A stretch of DNA of 64,000 bases from Clostridia bacterium (GTDB lineage: Bacteria > Bacillota > Clostridia > Oscillospirales > Acutalibacteraceae). The translations under genes and the position numbers were made by a program. Location of the stretch: assembly GCA_017397845.1 (NCBI GenBank), contig JAFQHU010000016.1:1-64000 (forward strand), given 5' to 3'. The notes under the pieces are model-generated. The model saw only the letters and a list, made by a program, of their open reading frames with translations. It was not told where the DNA came from and made no database searches. Shown here one piece after another: positions 17,928-25,155 of the stretch. Each line of letters starts with the position of its first letter. Position 1 is the stretch's first letter.

Positions 17928-17973
17928 ATAAAAAAATAAACCTCTGTACCGAAAAAAATTCGGACAGAGGCGT
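17928..17973 (-). terminator. T-box terminator
   Basis: Minus-strand stem CCTCTGTCCGAA / TTCGGTACAGAGG followed by TTTATTTTTTT. Together with the upstream AGTGGAACCGCG sequence it forms the terminator half of the antitermination switch. Confidence 0.85.
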
Positions 17974-18187
17974 AAAAAAACGCGGTTCCACTCTGACTTA
18001 TTACTCAGCTACATAATAATAGCTTCGCCGTTAACGCCGGCACACGCCCTCAGATACTGTATTTCCCCTTGGGTGCTGACGGGTGCATTTCATCACTTCT
18101 TCATCGGAGCACTTTCACCTTACTGCTCCTCTCTGGGATGAAGGGGATGTGATTACTTCTCCCTTTTAACGCATTTGTTTATTTCTT
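17974..18187 (-). promoter_or_regulatory. T-box leader, Cys specifier
   Basis: The minus-strand leader contains the conserved T-box sequence AGAGTGGAACCGCG (about 17980-17994), a long stem I with an AGTA motif near its base and a distal loop around GAGCAGTAAGG, and a specifier loop reading GAAATGCA. The UGC codon there (18085-18087) specifies cysteine, which matches the cysE-cysS genes it precedes. Binding of uncharged tRNA-Cys would favour the antiterminator. Confidence 0.9.
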
Positions 18188-18192
18188 AGTAC

Positions 18193-18221
18193 ATTATACA
18201 CAGTGAAGATAGTTTTGTCAA
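18193..18221 (-). promoter_or_regulatory. Promoter of the T-box cysE-cysS operon
   Basis: Consensus -35 TTGACA (18216-18221) and -10 TATAAT (18193-18198) with a 17-bp spacer on the minus strand. Confidence 0.9.
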
Positions 18222-18238
18222 CTGATTTTTAAATATAC

Positions 18239-18320
18239 GGAGAGAGTTTTCCACACAAAAAATGAAATGTGGAAAAACTCCCTTACCCTTTTTATTATCA
18301 TTAACCTTTTTATTATCATT
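18239..18320. other. Hairpin and short tandem repeat downstream of the DUF6291-like gene
   Basis: Inverted repeat GAGTTTTTCCACAT / GTGTGGAAAACTC at about 18243-18283, probably the terminator of the minus-strand gene above it. It is followed by CCTTTTTATTATCATT occurring twice in tandem. There is no coding potential. Confidence 0.5.
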
Positions 18321-18375
18321 TTTATTATTATGTTTACCTGCAGATGCATAAATATCTGTGCAAATGCATTACAAA

Positions 18376-18660
18376 TCAGAGGTCATAATTGTTCTTAAGC
18401 TCCTCCTTTTTAAACTGCTCCCAGCGTTTTTTAGCCGCTTCAGTTCTTTTCTGTGTTATTTCCTCATACTTTTCTGAATTTCTTCTGAGACACTCGGTCA
18501 GACGGAAGTAAGTGGCATTCATCATACGGTCATCAAACTCCGTAACCGTTCCGTCAACATCAAACTCCATGGCAGCCATTATGAGCCGACCAAGCTCCTC
18601 ATAAGTCAGTAAACGGAATGTGTGTATGAAATCGTGATGAATAAGCATTGATTTTTTCAT
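18376..18660 (-). CDS. Small phage-type protein, DUF6291-like
   Basis: 94 residues: a helical N-terminal part (FRLLTYEELGRLIMAAMEF), an acidic middle (FDVDGTVTEFDD), and RNSEKYEEITQKRTEAAKKRW near the end. This layout resembles the DUF6291 domain of phage or mobile-element replisome-organizer proteins, recalled rather than searched. The C-terminal DNA-binding part of those proteins is missing. It may be a relic or a stand-alone regulator. Its own promoter and a structured leader precede it. Confidence 0.55.
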   Translation of the reverse strand: MKKSMLIHHDFIHTFRLLTYEELGRLIMAAMEFDVDGTVTEFDDRMMNATYFRLTECLRRNSEKYEEITQKRTEAAKKRWEQFKKEELKNNYDL

Positions 18661-18689
18661 ATTTTTCGTCCTTTCTTAAATTAAAATCT

Positions 18690-18753
18690 CTCCGAAAAAA
18701 GAGAATATAGACAGTACAAACTGCGGCTTATCCGCAGAAAGAATACTGTCTAT
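18690..18753 (-). promoter_or_regulatory. Structured 5' leader of the DUF6291-like gene
   Basis: From the predicted transcription start the RNA folds into a long hairpin: TATAGACAGTA pairs with TACTGTCTATA. Inside it is a second hairpin CTGCGG-ATAA-CCGCAG. A T-rich loop hairpin (TCTC...GAGA) follows, then the Shine-Dalgarno AAAGGA. Confidence 0.55.
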
Positions 18754-18759
18754 ATATTA

Positions 18760-18788
18760 AGTTTAGAACGAAAAAATCCACTTGTCAA
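18760..18788 (-). promoter_or_regulatory. Promoter of the DUF6291-like gene
   Basis: Minus-strand -35 TTGACA (18783-18788), spacer 17 bp, -10 TAAACT (18760-18765, four of six consensus bases). Confidence 0.5.
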
Positions 18789-18934
18789 TAGTTATAAAAT
18801 TTAATTTAAATTTTACATTTATAATAATAAAATTTTGCGTAAAGTGCGCAAAAAAAGGCAGTTTTCGGTGCATATGGGGGTATTTTAAAAAAAGGCGTTT
18901 CGGACCGTTATTTATTGTGTGACAGACGAAAAAA

Positions 18935-19080
18935 AAATGCGGACACGGCAAGCCGTGTCCCTATGCAACCTCTCCGTCAGCCTGTCGGCTGCCACCTCTC
19001 CCTCCGGGAGACGGGCACCCTTTTGTCCGTTCCGTTGTCACGGACATTTCCCCTCACAGGGGAATTACCTTTCAGGCGAG
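18935..19080. repeat. REP-like palindrome cluster
   Basis: A run of short GC-rich inverted repeats: CACGGCAAGCCGTG, CAGCCTGTCGGCTG, CTCTCCCTCCGGGAGA, TGTCCGTTCCGTTGTCACGGACA and TTCCCCTCACAGGGGAA. The first matches the unit near 15395-15416. Nothing in the stretch between 18790 and 19138 codes convincingly. Confidence 0.7.
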
Positions 19081-19138
19081 GCATTTAAAACGGCGGTGAA
19101 TCATTTATTATTTCCGAAATATTCCCCGCGATTGCGAA

Positions 19139-20464
19139 TTAATTAATTTTCTCACCCACCAGGTCGCAGTCATCCACAGCGATGATTTTTACCTTAACAA
19201 ACTGTCCCTGATAAAGCTCGTCCTCGGTGGAAATAATTACATTCGTGTCGATTTCGGGCGAATCCATATAGGTTCTGCCCATATAAAGAAGATTTTCCTC
19301 ATCAAAGCCGTCAACAATTACGGTCATTTCCGTACCGATTTTACTTTCCTGCTTACGGGAGAAAATCTCATACTGCTGCTGCATTATGATTTCGGCACGG
19401 TGGTTTTTCACCTCATCCTCAAGCTGATTTTCCATTTTGGCCGCTATCGTTCCTTCCTCAGGAGAATAGGCAAAGCAGCCGAGACGGTCAAATTCATTTT
19501 CCTTTATGAACTCTGCCAATGTTTCAAAATTCTCTTCGCTTTCTCCGGGGAAGCCCGTGATAAAGGTAGTACGAAGAACCACATCGGGAATTTTTGCTCT
19601 TATCTTTTTAATAAGCTCGGTGAGCTCCTCTTTTGATCCCCGGCGGTTCATTTTCTTTAAAATTTCACCGTCGGCATGCTGTAAGGGAAGGTCAATATAA
19701 TTACAGATTTTGTCTTCTGCGGCAATCGTTTCAATAAGCTCGTCGGTCATACATTCGGGATAGCAATAGAGTATTCTTATCCATTCAATGCCGTCGATTT
19801 TGCAAAGCTCTCTCAAAAGAGCTGACAGCTTATATTCACCGTAAAGGTCAATTCCGTAGCGTGTCGTATCCTGTGCTACGACAATAATTTCTTTAATACC
19901 GCCCTTTGCCAATTCCTGTGCTTCGGAAACAATGCTTTCCATCGCACGACTTCTGAATTTGCCTCTTATGGAGGGAATTGCACAATAGGTACAGCAATTT
20001 GAGCAACCCTCTGCAATCTTAAGATAAGCCCAATGAGGAGGAGTGGTAAGCATTCGTCCGCCGGCAAGAGGAAGATCATACTTTGACGGGAAAAGAGCGC
20101 ATTTGTCCCCTTTCATAACCGCTCTGCACACCTCTGCTATTTTGACGTTGGCACCGATACCGATGCAGGCATCCACCTCAGGAATTTCGTTCATCACTTC
20201 CTCTTTATACCTTTCGGCAAGACAGCCTGTGACCACTATACCTTTGATTATGCCGTCATTTTTAAGCTCGGCGGCATAGAGAATATTATCGATAGCCTCT
20301 TTTTTTGCGTCATCAATAAAGCCGCAGGTATTAACTATCACCACATCAGCCTCTTCCGCTTCAGGCACAATCTGAAAGCCTTCGTCACAAAGAGTAGAAA
20401 GCAGCATTTCAGCATCAACCTGATTTTTCGGACAGCCTAAAGAAATCATTCCTATTTTATTCAT
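19139..20464 (-). CDS. rimO: Ribosomal protein uS12 methylthiotransferase RimO
   Basis: Radical-SAM enzyme that adds a methylthio group to an Asp of ribosomal protein S12. UPF0004 cysteines are C11, C47 and C81, the radical-SAM set is C154-x3-C158-x2-C161, and a TRAM domain forms the C-terminus. The start MNKIGMISLGCPKN (20464) gives the family length (441). The longer in-frame reading overlaps recX deeply. The ATG lies inside the last codons of recX, so the two are translationally coupled downstream of recA. Confidence 0.94.
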   Translation of the reverse strand: MNKIGMISLGCPKNQVDAEMLLSTLCDEGFQIVPEAEEADVVIVNTCGFIDDAKKEAIDNILYAAELKNDGIIKGIVVTGCLAERYKEEVMNEIPEVDACIGIGANVKIAEVCRAVMKGDKCALFPSKYDLPLAGGRMLTTPPHWAYLKIAEGCSNCCTYCAIPSIRGKFRSRAMESIVSEAQELAKGGIKEIIVVAQDTTRYGIDLYGEYKLSALLRELCKIDGIEWIRILYCYPECMTDELIETIAAEDKICNYIDLPLQHADGEILKKMNRRGSKEELTELIKKIRAKIPDVVLRTTFITGFPGESEENFETLAEFIKENEFDRLGCFAYSPEEGTIAAKMENQLEDEVKNHRAEIIMQQQYEIFSRKQESKIGTEMTVIVDGFDEENLLYMGRTYMDSPEIDTNVIISTEDELYQGQFVKVKIIAVDDCDLVGEKIN

Positions 20465-21086
20465 CGGACACCTCAAAATAATATTCTTCATCCCCGGCAA
20501 TTTTTCTCAGAGCGGATTTAATTTCATTAAATGAATAACCCATCCTCATAAGCGCAGCCACGGTTTTTTTTATTCCTTTTTCGTCAGAGAGACAGCGTAA
20601 ATATTTTCGGGTAATAAGTGAGCAAAGCTCATCTTCATTGAATTCCGTCTCTTCCATTACAAGAGAGATGATCTCTCTGTCAATACCTTTTCGGTAAAGC
20701 TCCTGTTCAATTCGCCTTTTACCGTATTTTTTTATATTAATAAGCTCTCTGACATACATACGTGCAAATCGCTCATCATCCGCATAGCCTTCGTTTTTAA
20801 GCTTTTCTACGGCATATTCCGCACTTTCCTTATAACCCTTCTGATGCAGCTTTAAAAGAAGCTCTTTCGATGAATGGTCACGCCGGGAAAGATAACCGAC
20901 AGCACAGTTATATGCTCTGCGGCGCTCAGCCTGCTGTCCCAGAAAAGCAAGCTCATCACCGTCAACCTCTTTACCCTGATAAATATCCATAAGGGCAAAA
21001 TAATTCCTGTCAACGGTGAAATAATATTCACCGTCAACAAGAACATGAATTTTGTCGCCTTTACCTTCTTTAAAATTGAGTTTCAT
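20457..21086 (-). CDS. recX: Regulatory protein RecX
   Basis: Modulator of RecA filaments. 209 residues made of repeated three-helix units. The segments AVGYLSRRDHSSKELLLKL and EKLKNEGYADDERFA are characteristic of RecX. It lies 12 bp downstream of recA on the same strand, the standard arrangement, and ends inside the start of rimO. Confidence 0.9.
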   Translation of the reverse strand: MKLNFKEGKGDKIHVLVDGEYYFTVDRNYFALMDIYQGKEVDGDELAFLGQQAERRRAYNCAVGYLSRRDHSSKELLLKLHQKGYKESAEYAVEKLKNEGYADDERFARMYVRELINIKKYGKRRIEQELYRKGIDREIISLVMEETEFNEDELCSLITRKYLRCLSDEKGIKKTVAALMRMGYSFNEIKSALRKIAGDEEYYFEVSDE

Positions 21087-21098
21087 TATATATACGGA

Positions 21099-22211
21099 TT
21101 AATCGTCATCGTCCACAGCGATATCAATTCTCGCCCTTACATTTGAGGGGCTTCTTTTAACGGGTGTGGGCACGAAAATTTCAGGCTCTTTATCCTCCGA
21201 TTTGAAGCCCGCTTTTTCATCCTTGATTTTTTTCACGCAGTCACGGATTTTGTTTTCGATTTCTTCGCAAAGTGACTTTTCTCTTTGAAGCAAAAGCTTT
21301 ACGTTATCTCTGCCCTGACCGAGACGGGTTTCACCGTAAGAGAACCAGGCACCGCTCTTTTTTATGATTTCAAATTTTACACCAAGGTCCACAATTTCAC
21401 CGAATTTCGAAATACCTGTGCCGTACATAATATCAAACTCTGCCTCCTTAAAGGGCGGAGCTACCTTATTTTTTACGACCTTAGCACGGGTTCTGGCACC
21501 GATAAATTCGTTACCGGGGGCTTTAATCTGTTCGACCTTTCTGACATCAATTCTTACCGAAGAATAAAATTTGAGTGCACGGCCGCCTGTGGTAACCTCA
21601 GGATTTCCGTATATGACGCCGACCTTTTCACGGAGCTGATTAATAAAGATAACGAGTGTGTTTGATTTAGCCACCACGCTGGTAATTTTACGGAGTGCCT
21701 GTGACATAAGCCGAGCATGAAGACCAACATGACTGTCGCCCATCTCACCCTCGATTTCAGCTCTCGGAACGAGAGCGGCAACAGAGTCAACAACGATTAC
21801 ATCCAATGCACCGGAACGTGCAAGAGCCTCCGTTATGGAAAGTGCATCCTCACCGTTATCGGGCTGTGAAACCAAAAGAGAGTCAACATCCACTCCGAGA
21901 CCTTTTGCATAAACAGGATCAAGAGCATGCTCAGCGTCAATAAAAGCTGCTTCACCGCCTGCCTTCTGTGCCTCTGCGATACAATGAAGTGCAAGGGTTG
22001 TCTTACCGGATGATTCGGGACCGTATATTTCAACTATTCTGCCTTTCGGAAGACCGCCTATACCGGTAGCAAGGTCGAGACCGACAGAGCCGGTAGAAAT
22101 CGCTTCAACATTCATTTCGGTGGTATCTCCGAGGCGCATGACCGCACCTTTACCGTACTGTTTTTCAATCTGTGCCAGAGCAGCATTCAAGGCACTGTTT
22201 TTATCTGCCAT
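21099..22211 (-). CDS. recA: Recombinase RecA
   Basis: DNA-dependent ATPase for homologous recombination and LexA cleavage. Walker A GPESSGKT at 64-71, L1/L2 loop region, and an acidic tail ending in repeated Asp. The ATG at 22211 (MADKNSAL) has GGAGG eight bases upstream and gives 370 residues. The longer reading adds 16 codons that overlap the promoter and LexA-type box. Confidence 0.98.
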   Translation of the reverse strand: MADKNSALNAALAQIEKQYGKGAVMRLGDTTEMNVEAISTGSVGLDLATGIGGLPKGRIVEIYGPESSGKTTLALHCIAEAQKAGGEAAFIDAEHALDPVYAKGLGVDVDSLLVSQPDNGEDALSITEALARSGALDVIVVDSVAALVPRAEIEGEMGDSHVGLHARLMSQALRKITSVVAKSNTLVIFINQLREKVGVIYGNPEVTTGGRALKFYSSVRIDVRKVEQIKAPGNEFIGARTRAKVVKNKVAPPFKEAEFDIMYGTGISKFGEIVDLGVKFEIIKKSGAWFSYGETRLGQGRDNVKLLLQREKSLCEEIENKIRDCVKKIKDEKAGFKSEDKEPEIFVPTPVKRSPSNVRARIDIAVDDDD

Positions 22212-22228
22212 AATTTCATCCTCCGTGT

Positions 22229-22242
22229 CGTACAAATGTTCG
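22229..22242 (-). promoter_or_regulatory. LexA-type SOS box of recA
   Basis: On the minus strand CGAACATTTGTACG resembles the Gram-positive LexA site CGAACRNRYGTTYC with two or three mismatches. It lies between the -10 box and the Shine-Dalgarno, where LexA would block initiation. Confidence 0.6.
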
Positions 22243-22250
22243 ATAGCGTT

Positions 22251-22279
22251 ATTATACATTATTTAAAACAAAAAATCAA
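22251..22279 (-). promoter_or_regulatory. Promoter of recA-recX-rimO
   Basis: Minus-strand -35 TTGATT (22274-22279) and -10 TATAAT (22251-22256), spacer 17 bp. Confidence 0.7.
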
Positions 22280-22345
22280 CTGTTTTTTTAAAATAGATAA
22301 AAAAAGAGCTTTTAAAAAATTAATTAAAATATTTTCAAAAAAGAC

Positions 22346-22374
22346 TTGCATTTTCTCATCTTTTCTGATATTAT
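22346..22374 (+). promoter_or_regulatory. Promoter of rpmB
   Basis: -35 TTGCAT (22346-22351) and -10 TATTAT (22369-22374), spacer 17 bp, with TGA before the -10. Confidence 0.7.
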
Positions 22375-22419
22375 ATCTTCTGCTTATGTATGTCTAATTA
22401 TTTTAAGGAGGTGCGGTAC

Positions 22420-22608
22420 ATGGCAAAATGCGAATATTGCGGTAAGGATGTTGCTTTCGGCATCAAAGTTTCCCACTCACACAGACGTTCTAACAGAACA
22501 TGGAAACCCAACGTAAAGCGTGTAAAGGCTATCGTTAACGGCTCACCCAAGAGAGTTTACGCTTGCACTCGCTGCTTACGTTCAGGTAAGGTTACACGCG
22601 CTATCTGA
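22420..22608 (+). CDS. rpmB: 50S ribosomal protein L28 (zinc type)
   Basis: 62-residue L28. It keeps two CxxC pairs (CEYC at the N-terminus, CTRC near residue 53), the zinc-binding form. The start at 22420 follows AAGGAGG. An in-frame longer reading has no role. Monocistronic, with its own promoter and terminator, divergent from recA. Confidence 0.96.
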   Translation: MAKCEYCGKDVAFGIKVSHSHRRSNRTWKPNVKRVKAIVNGSPKRVYACTRCLRSGKVTRAI

Positions 22609-22633
22609 TTTCGGTATATGGGTAATCCTTGGA

Positions 22634-22665
22634 CTTTCTCTTTCGAGAGGGTCCTTTTTTCTTTT
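22634..22665 (+). terminator. Terminator of rpmB
   Basis: Stem GGACTTTCTC / GAGAGGGTCC with loop TTTC, followed by TTTTTTCTTTT. Confidence 0.85.
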
Positions 22666-22796
22666 GCTGAAACACATAAAATATAACAAAAATATTAATA
22701 ATAATTAAAATTTTACTCCTCTATTGTCTGCGATTAAATATAATGATAACATTAATTGTATACTGCATAAGAAAAAATCAATGGAGGACATAACTT

Positions 22797-24326
22797 ATGA
22801 AACACATCAAGAAAATTCTGTGTCTGACTCTGACTTTGATTATGGTTTTCTCCTCAGCCTCCGTAGCTGTCGGTGCCATAACAATCGGTAACGAAGAAAT
22901 CGACCATCTGCCCCAAGTGTATATCAGCGGCTTTGGCTCAAGAATTCTCCATTATAAGGATGACCCGGAAAAAACATCACTCTTTTTTCCTGTCAATTTT
23001 GACCTTATGATGAACAATCTTTCAAGATTTGACAAATATGCGGCAGACTCTCTTAAAAATCTTGACCCGGACATCATCTACAACTATCTTTACAATGCCT
23101 TCAAGGACACCTTCGGTGCAGCCGCTTTAAAGGGTGACGGTATCACAAACGCTGACGAAAATGTTGTCTGCGAGCCTACTGTACTCGATTATGACGGTGA
23201 CGGTGTATATAACTTCAATTACGACAGCCGTCTCAGTCCTATAGATCTTGCGGCAGATCTTAAAGATTACATCGGTTTGGTTCAGGAGCATTCGGGCAGT
23301 GAAAAAATCGAGCTTATAGGTGCAAGCTACGGTACAACCATCCTTATGGCTTTCCTTAACGATTATCCCGAAATGCACAAATATATTGATTCCGTGCTTA
23401 TAAGTGTACCCTCTTACGGCGGATTCTCTGTTGTAGGTGAGATTTTCAGCGGTGATTTCTTTATCAACCACGACACTCTCACCGAATATGCCTATGTCGG
23501 CATCAACAATGAAGACCTCGGTCTTTTCCTTTCCGTTCTCAACAAAAGCGGTTTTCTCAAAATTTTTCTCGAATGTATGCTCATTCCCACTCTCAAGGCT
23601 GTGGCTTTAGAGGCAGCGATGGATGTTATCCGTGATATTTTCGGCACCATTCCCGCTATGTGGACATTCGTTCAGGAGGAATACTTTTACGATGCTATGG
23701 TAAACCTTTACGGCGAAAACTATGCAGACCCCGGACGTGAAAATGCCGGTCTTATTTCAAAGGTGACATATTATCAGGAACAGGTTATGCAAAGGCTCGA
23801 TGAAATATATCTCGCCACGCAAGCAAACGGAGTTAAAATGAATATTATCTGCAAATACGGCAGACCGCCTATGCCTATCAGTGAAAAAGGCAGCTTTATG
23901 AGTGACGGTGCCGTCGATGTAAAGGATGTAACCTTGGGTGCTACTGCCAGCAGATACGGTGAAACGCTCCCCGAAGATTATACACAGGCACGTTATCCCG
24001 AATATGACTTTATATCCCCCGACAAATGCATTGATGCTTCAACAGGCATCGACCCGCTTCACACATGGTATGTGAAGGGGCTTGAACACACAATAAAGAA
24101 CGACGGCTTCAATGAGCTTATCGACTATATACTTTACGAGGATCCCACTGTCTTTTCCGGTGACAGATTCCCCCAATACACACAAGCTACCGAGGACGGC
24201 GGTCTTGCTCCCGTAACGGAACCCGAAATCAGAGAAGAAACCTCTTTGTTTACCGATTATATAAAACTCATCATACGCATTTTCGAGCTTATAATCGAGA
24301 CAATCAAAGGTTTGTTTGCAAAATAA
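22797..24326 (+). CDS. Secreted alpha/beta-hydrolase (lipase/acyltransferase-like)
   Basis: 509 residues. An N-terminal signal peptide (about 1-27) ends in VAVGA. The catalytic region is a nucleophile elbow G175-A-S177-Y-G179 inside IELIGASYGTT, preceded by an oxyanion-type YISGFGSRI. A His in DPLHTW (around 430) could complete a triad, as in LCAT-like lipases. The last 25 residues form an amphipathic helix (DYIKLIIRIFELIIETIKGLF) after a Thr/Pro/Glu-rich linker, possibly a membrane or surface anchor. The substrate is not deducible. Monocistronic, with a terminator shared with convergent trxA. Confidence 0.65.
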   Translation: MKHIKKILCLTLTLIMVFSSASVAVGAITIGNEEIDHLPQVYISGFGSRILHYKDDPEKTSLFFPVNFDLMMNNLSRFDKYAADSLKNLDPDIIYNYLYNAFKDTFGAAALKGDGITNADENVVCEPTVLDYDGDGVYNFNYDSRLSPIDLAADLKDYIGLVQEHSGSEKIELIGASYGTTILMAFLNDYPEMHKYIDSVLISVPSYGGFSVVGEIFSGDFFINHDTLTEYAYVGINNEDLGLFLSVLNKSGFLKIFLECMLIPTLKAVALEAAMDVIRDIFGTIPAMWTFVQEEYFYDAMVNLYGENYADPGRENAGLISKVTYYQEQVMQRLDEIYLATQANGVKMNIICKYGRPPMPISEKGSFMSDGAVDVKDVTLGATASRYGETLPEDYTQARYPEYDFISPDKCIDASTGIDPLHTWYVKGLEHTIKNDGFNELIDYILYEDPTVFSGDRFPQYTQATEDGGLAPVTEPEIREETSLFTDYIKLIIRIFELIIETIKGLFAK

Positions 24327-24343
24327 AATAATATAAAAAATAA

Positions 24344-24382
24344 CGGAGACTTCCATTTATCATCGGAAGTCTCCTGTTTTTT
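24344..24382. terminator. Bidirectional terminator between hydrolase and trxA
   Basis: Stem GGAGACTTCC / GGAAGTCTCC around a loop of about ten bases, with T-rich sequence on the plus-strand side and an A-rich stretch that gives a T run on the minus strand. Confidence 0.85.
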
Positions 24383-24391
24383 TGTCAGCTT

Positions 24392-24715
24392 TTATCTGTT
24401 TTTATTTATAAAATCGAGAATTTCTTCTTTGGTATGAAGACCGACAAGCCTTTCCTTTTCCTGACCGTCAACAAAAAGAACAAGACAGGGAATAGACATA
24501 ATTCCCATCATTACGGCGTATTCATTCTCTTCGTCACAGTTAAGCTTACACACCTTTACGTCACCGTCAAGTTCATCGGCGAGCTCTTCGACGGTAGGTC
24601 CGAGCATAAGACAAGGCTGACACCAGGGTGCCCAGAAATCAACAAGAACGGGCACAGATGTTTCCTTTATAACTTCCTCGGCAAAATTCATTGAATCAAG
24701 CTCAATATACGACAT
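24392..24715 (-). CDS. trxA: Thioredoxin with CQPC active site
   Basis: Thioredoxin fold of 107 residues reducing protein disulfides. The active site is W31-C32-Q33-P34-C35 instead of the usual WCGPC, and the cis-proline is P76 in MSIPCLVL. Three more cysteines (C56, C60, C77) are unusual for a small thioredoxin. AGGAGG lies 8 nt before the ATG. It has its own promoter. It may be a classical thioredoxin or a specialised family member. Confidence 0.88.
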   Translation of the reverse strand: MSYIELDSMNFAEEVIKETSVPVLVDFWAPWCQPCLMLGPTVEELADELDGDVKVCKLNCDEENEYAVMMGIMSIPCLVLFVDGQEKERLVGLHTKEEILDFINKNR

Positions 24716-24745
24716 AGCTTCATCCTCCTCAGGTTATTTTCTGAT

Positions 24746-24774
24746 ATTATATCACAGATATACGCCGAGTGCAA
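24746..24774 (-). promoter_or_regulatory. Promoter of trxA
   Basis: Minus-strand -35 TTGCAC (24769-24774) and -10 TATAAT (24746-24751) with TGTGA before it, spacer 17 bp. Confidence 0.75.
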
Positions 24775-24795
24775 GACAGAGCAAAAATTTAAAAG

Positions 24796-24824
24796 AGATT
24801 GCTTTCTCATGCAATCTTTTTCAA
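24796..24824 (-). terminator. Hairpin terminator right of trxA
   Basis: AGATTGC / GCAATCT stem with an 8-nt loop. A-rich and T-rich flanks could serve either strand. It would stop transcription leaving the tRNA-Pro island. Confidence 0.6.
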
Positions 24825-24845
24825 ACGGTATAAAAACATAAAAAA

Positions 24846-24882
24846 AGAGTATTCACAGGACTAATTTGTCTTATGAATACTC
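24846..24882 (-). terminator. Terminator after the first tRNA-Pro 3' fragment
   Basis: Stem GAGTATTCA / TGAATACTC flanking about 19 nt, followed on the minus strand by CTTTTTTTATG. A diverged copy sits at 26910-26945 in the same position relative to the other fragment. Confidence 0.65.
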
Positions 24883-24886
24883 AAAC

Positions 24887-24917
24887 TGGTCCGAGTGACA
24901 GGACTTGAACCTGCGGC
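24887..24917 (-). pseudogene. tRNA-Pro 3'-end fragment, copy A
   Basis: These 31 bases are identical to the T-arm, acceptor strand and CCA end of the intact tRNA-Pro gene (27162-27192). The match stops at the variable-loop side, after which the sequence is unrelated to a tRNA. Confidence 0.85.
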
Positions 24918-25104
24918 TACCTCTCGCAGTTCCCAAAATCGCTTTTCGGCTTGGAGCGCCGAGCGATTTTGACCGCTGCGCCTCAATCGCACTCCCTTCA
25001 TCCGCCACCGGCGGCGGTCGTGTTCTGAGCCTGACCCCTTGGGGGTCAATCGACCGTATAAAACAAAAAAGAACCGCTCTTTCAAGCAGTTCTTCTTCAA
25101 CTGG
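24887..25104. repeat. Island direct repeat, copy A
   Basis: About 215 bp repeated at 26948-27164 with roughly 95% identity by eye. It starts with a tRNA-Pro 3' fragment, then carries palindromes (AAAATCGCTTTTCGG paired with CCGAGCGATTTT, GCCACCGGCGGCGG, GACCCCTTGGGGGTC) and the hairpin GAACCGCT...AGCAGTTC with its T run. The open reading frames across it end in tRNA-derived peptide and are not genes. Confidence 0.85.
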
Positions 25105-25155
25105 TGCGGGTGTTCACAAGGGATTATAAATGCTATTAATAATTAAATTCAATTC

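Noticed and set aside
18293-18340. CRISPR-like short repeats
   Set aside because: Only two AT-rich copies in tandem without spacers; a simple tandem duplication.
24861-25100. Open frames across the island repeats (also 26868-27259)
   Set aside because: They end in tRNA-derived peptide and only reflect the palindromic repeat; no start signals.
25102-25122. TGGTGCGGGTG at the right end of repeat A as a third tRNA 3' fragment
   Set aside because: Only 11 bases fit an acceptor end and no T-arm follows; chance or a fully decayed remnant cannot be told apart.
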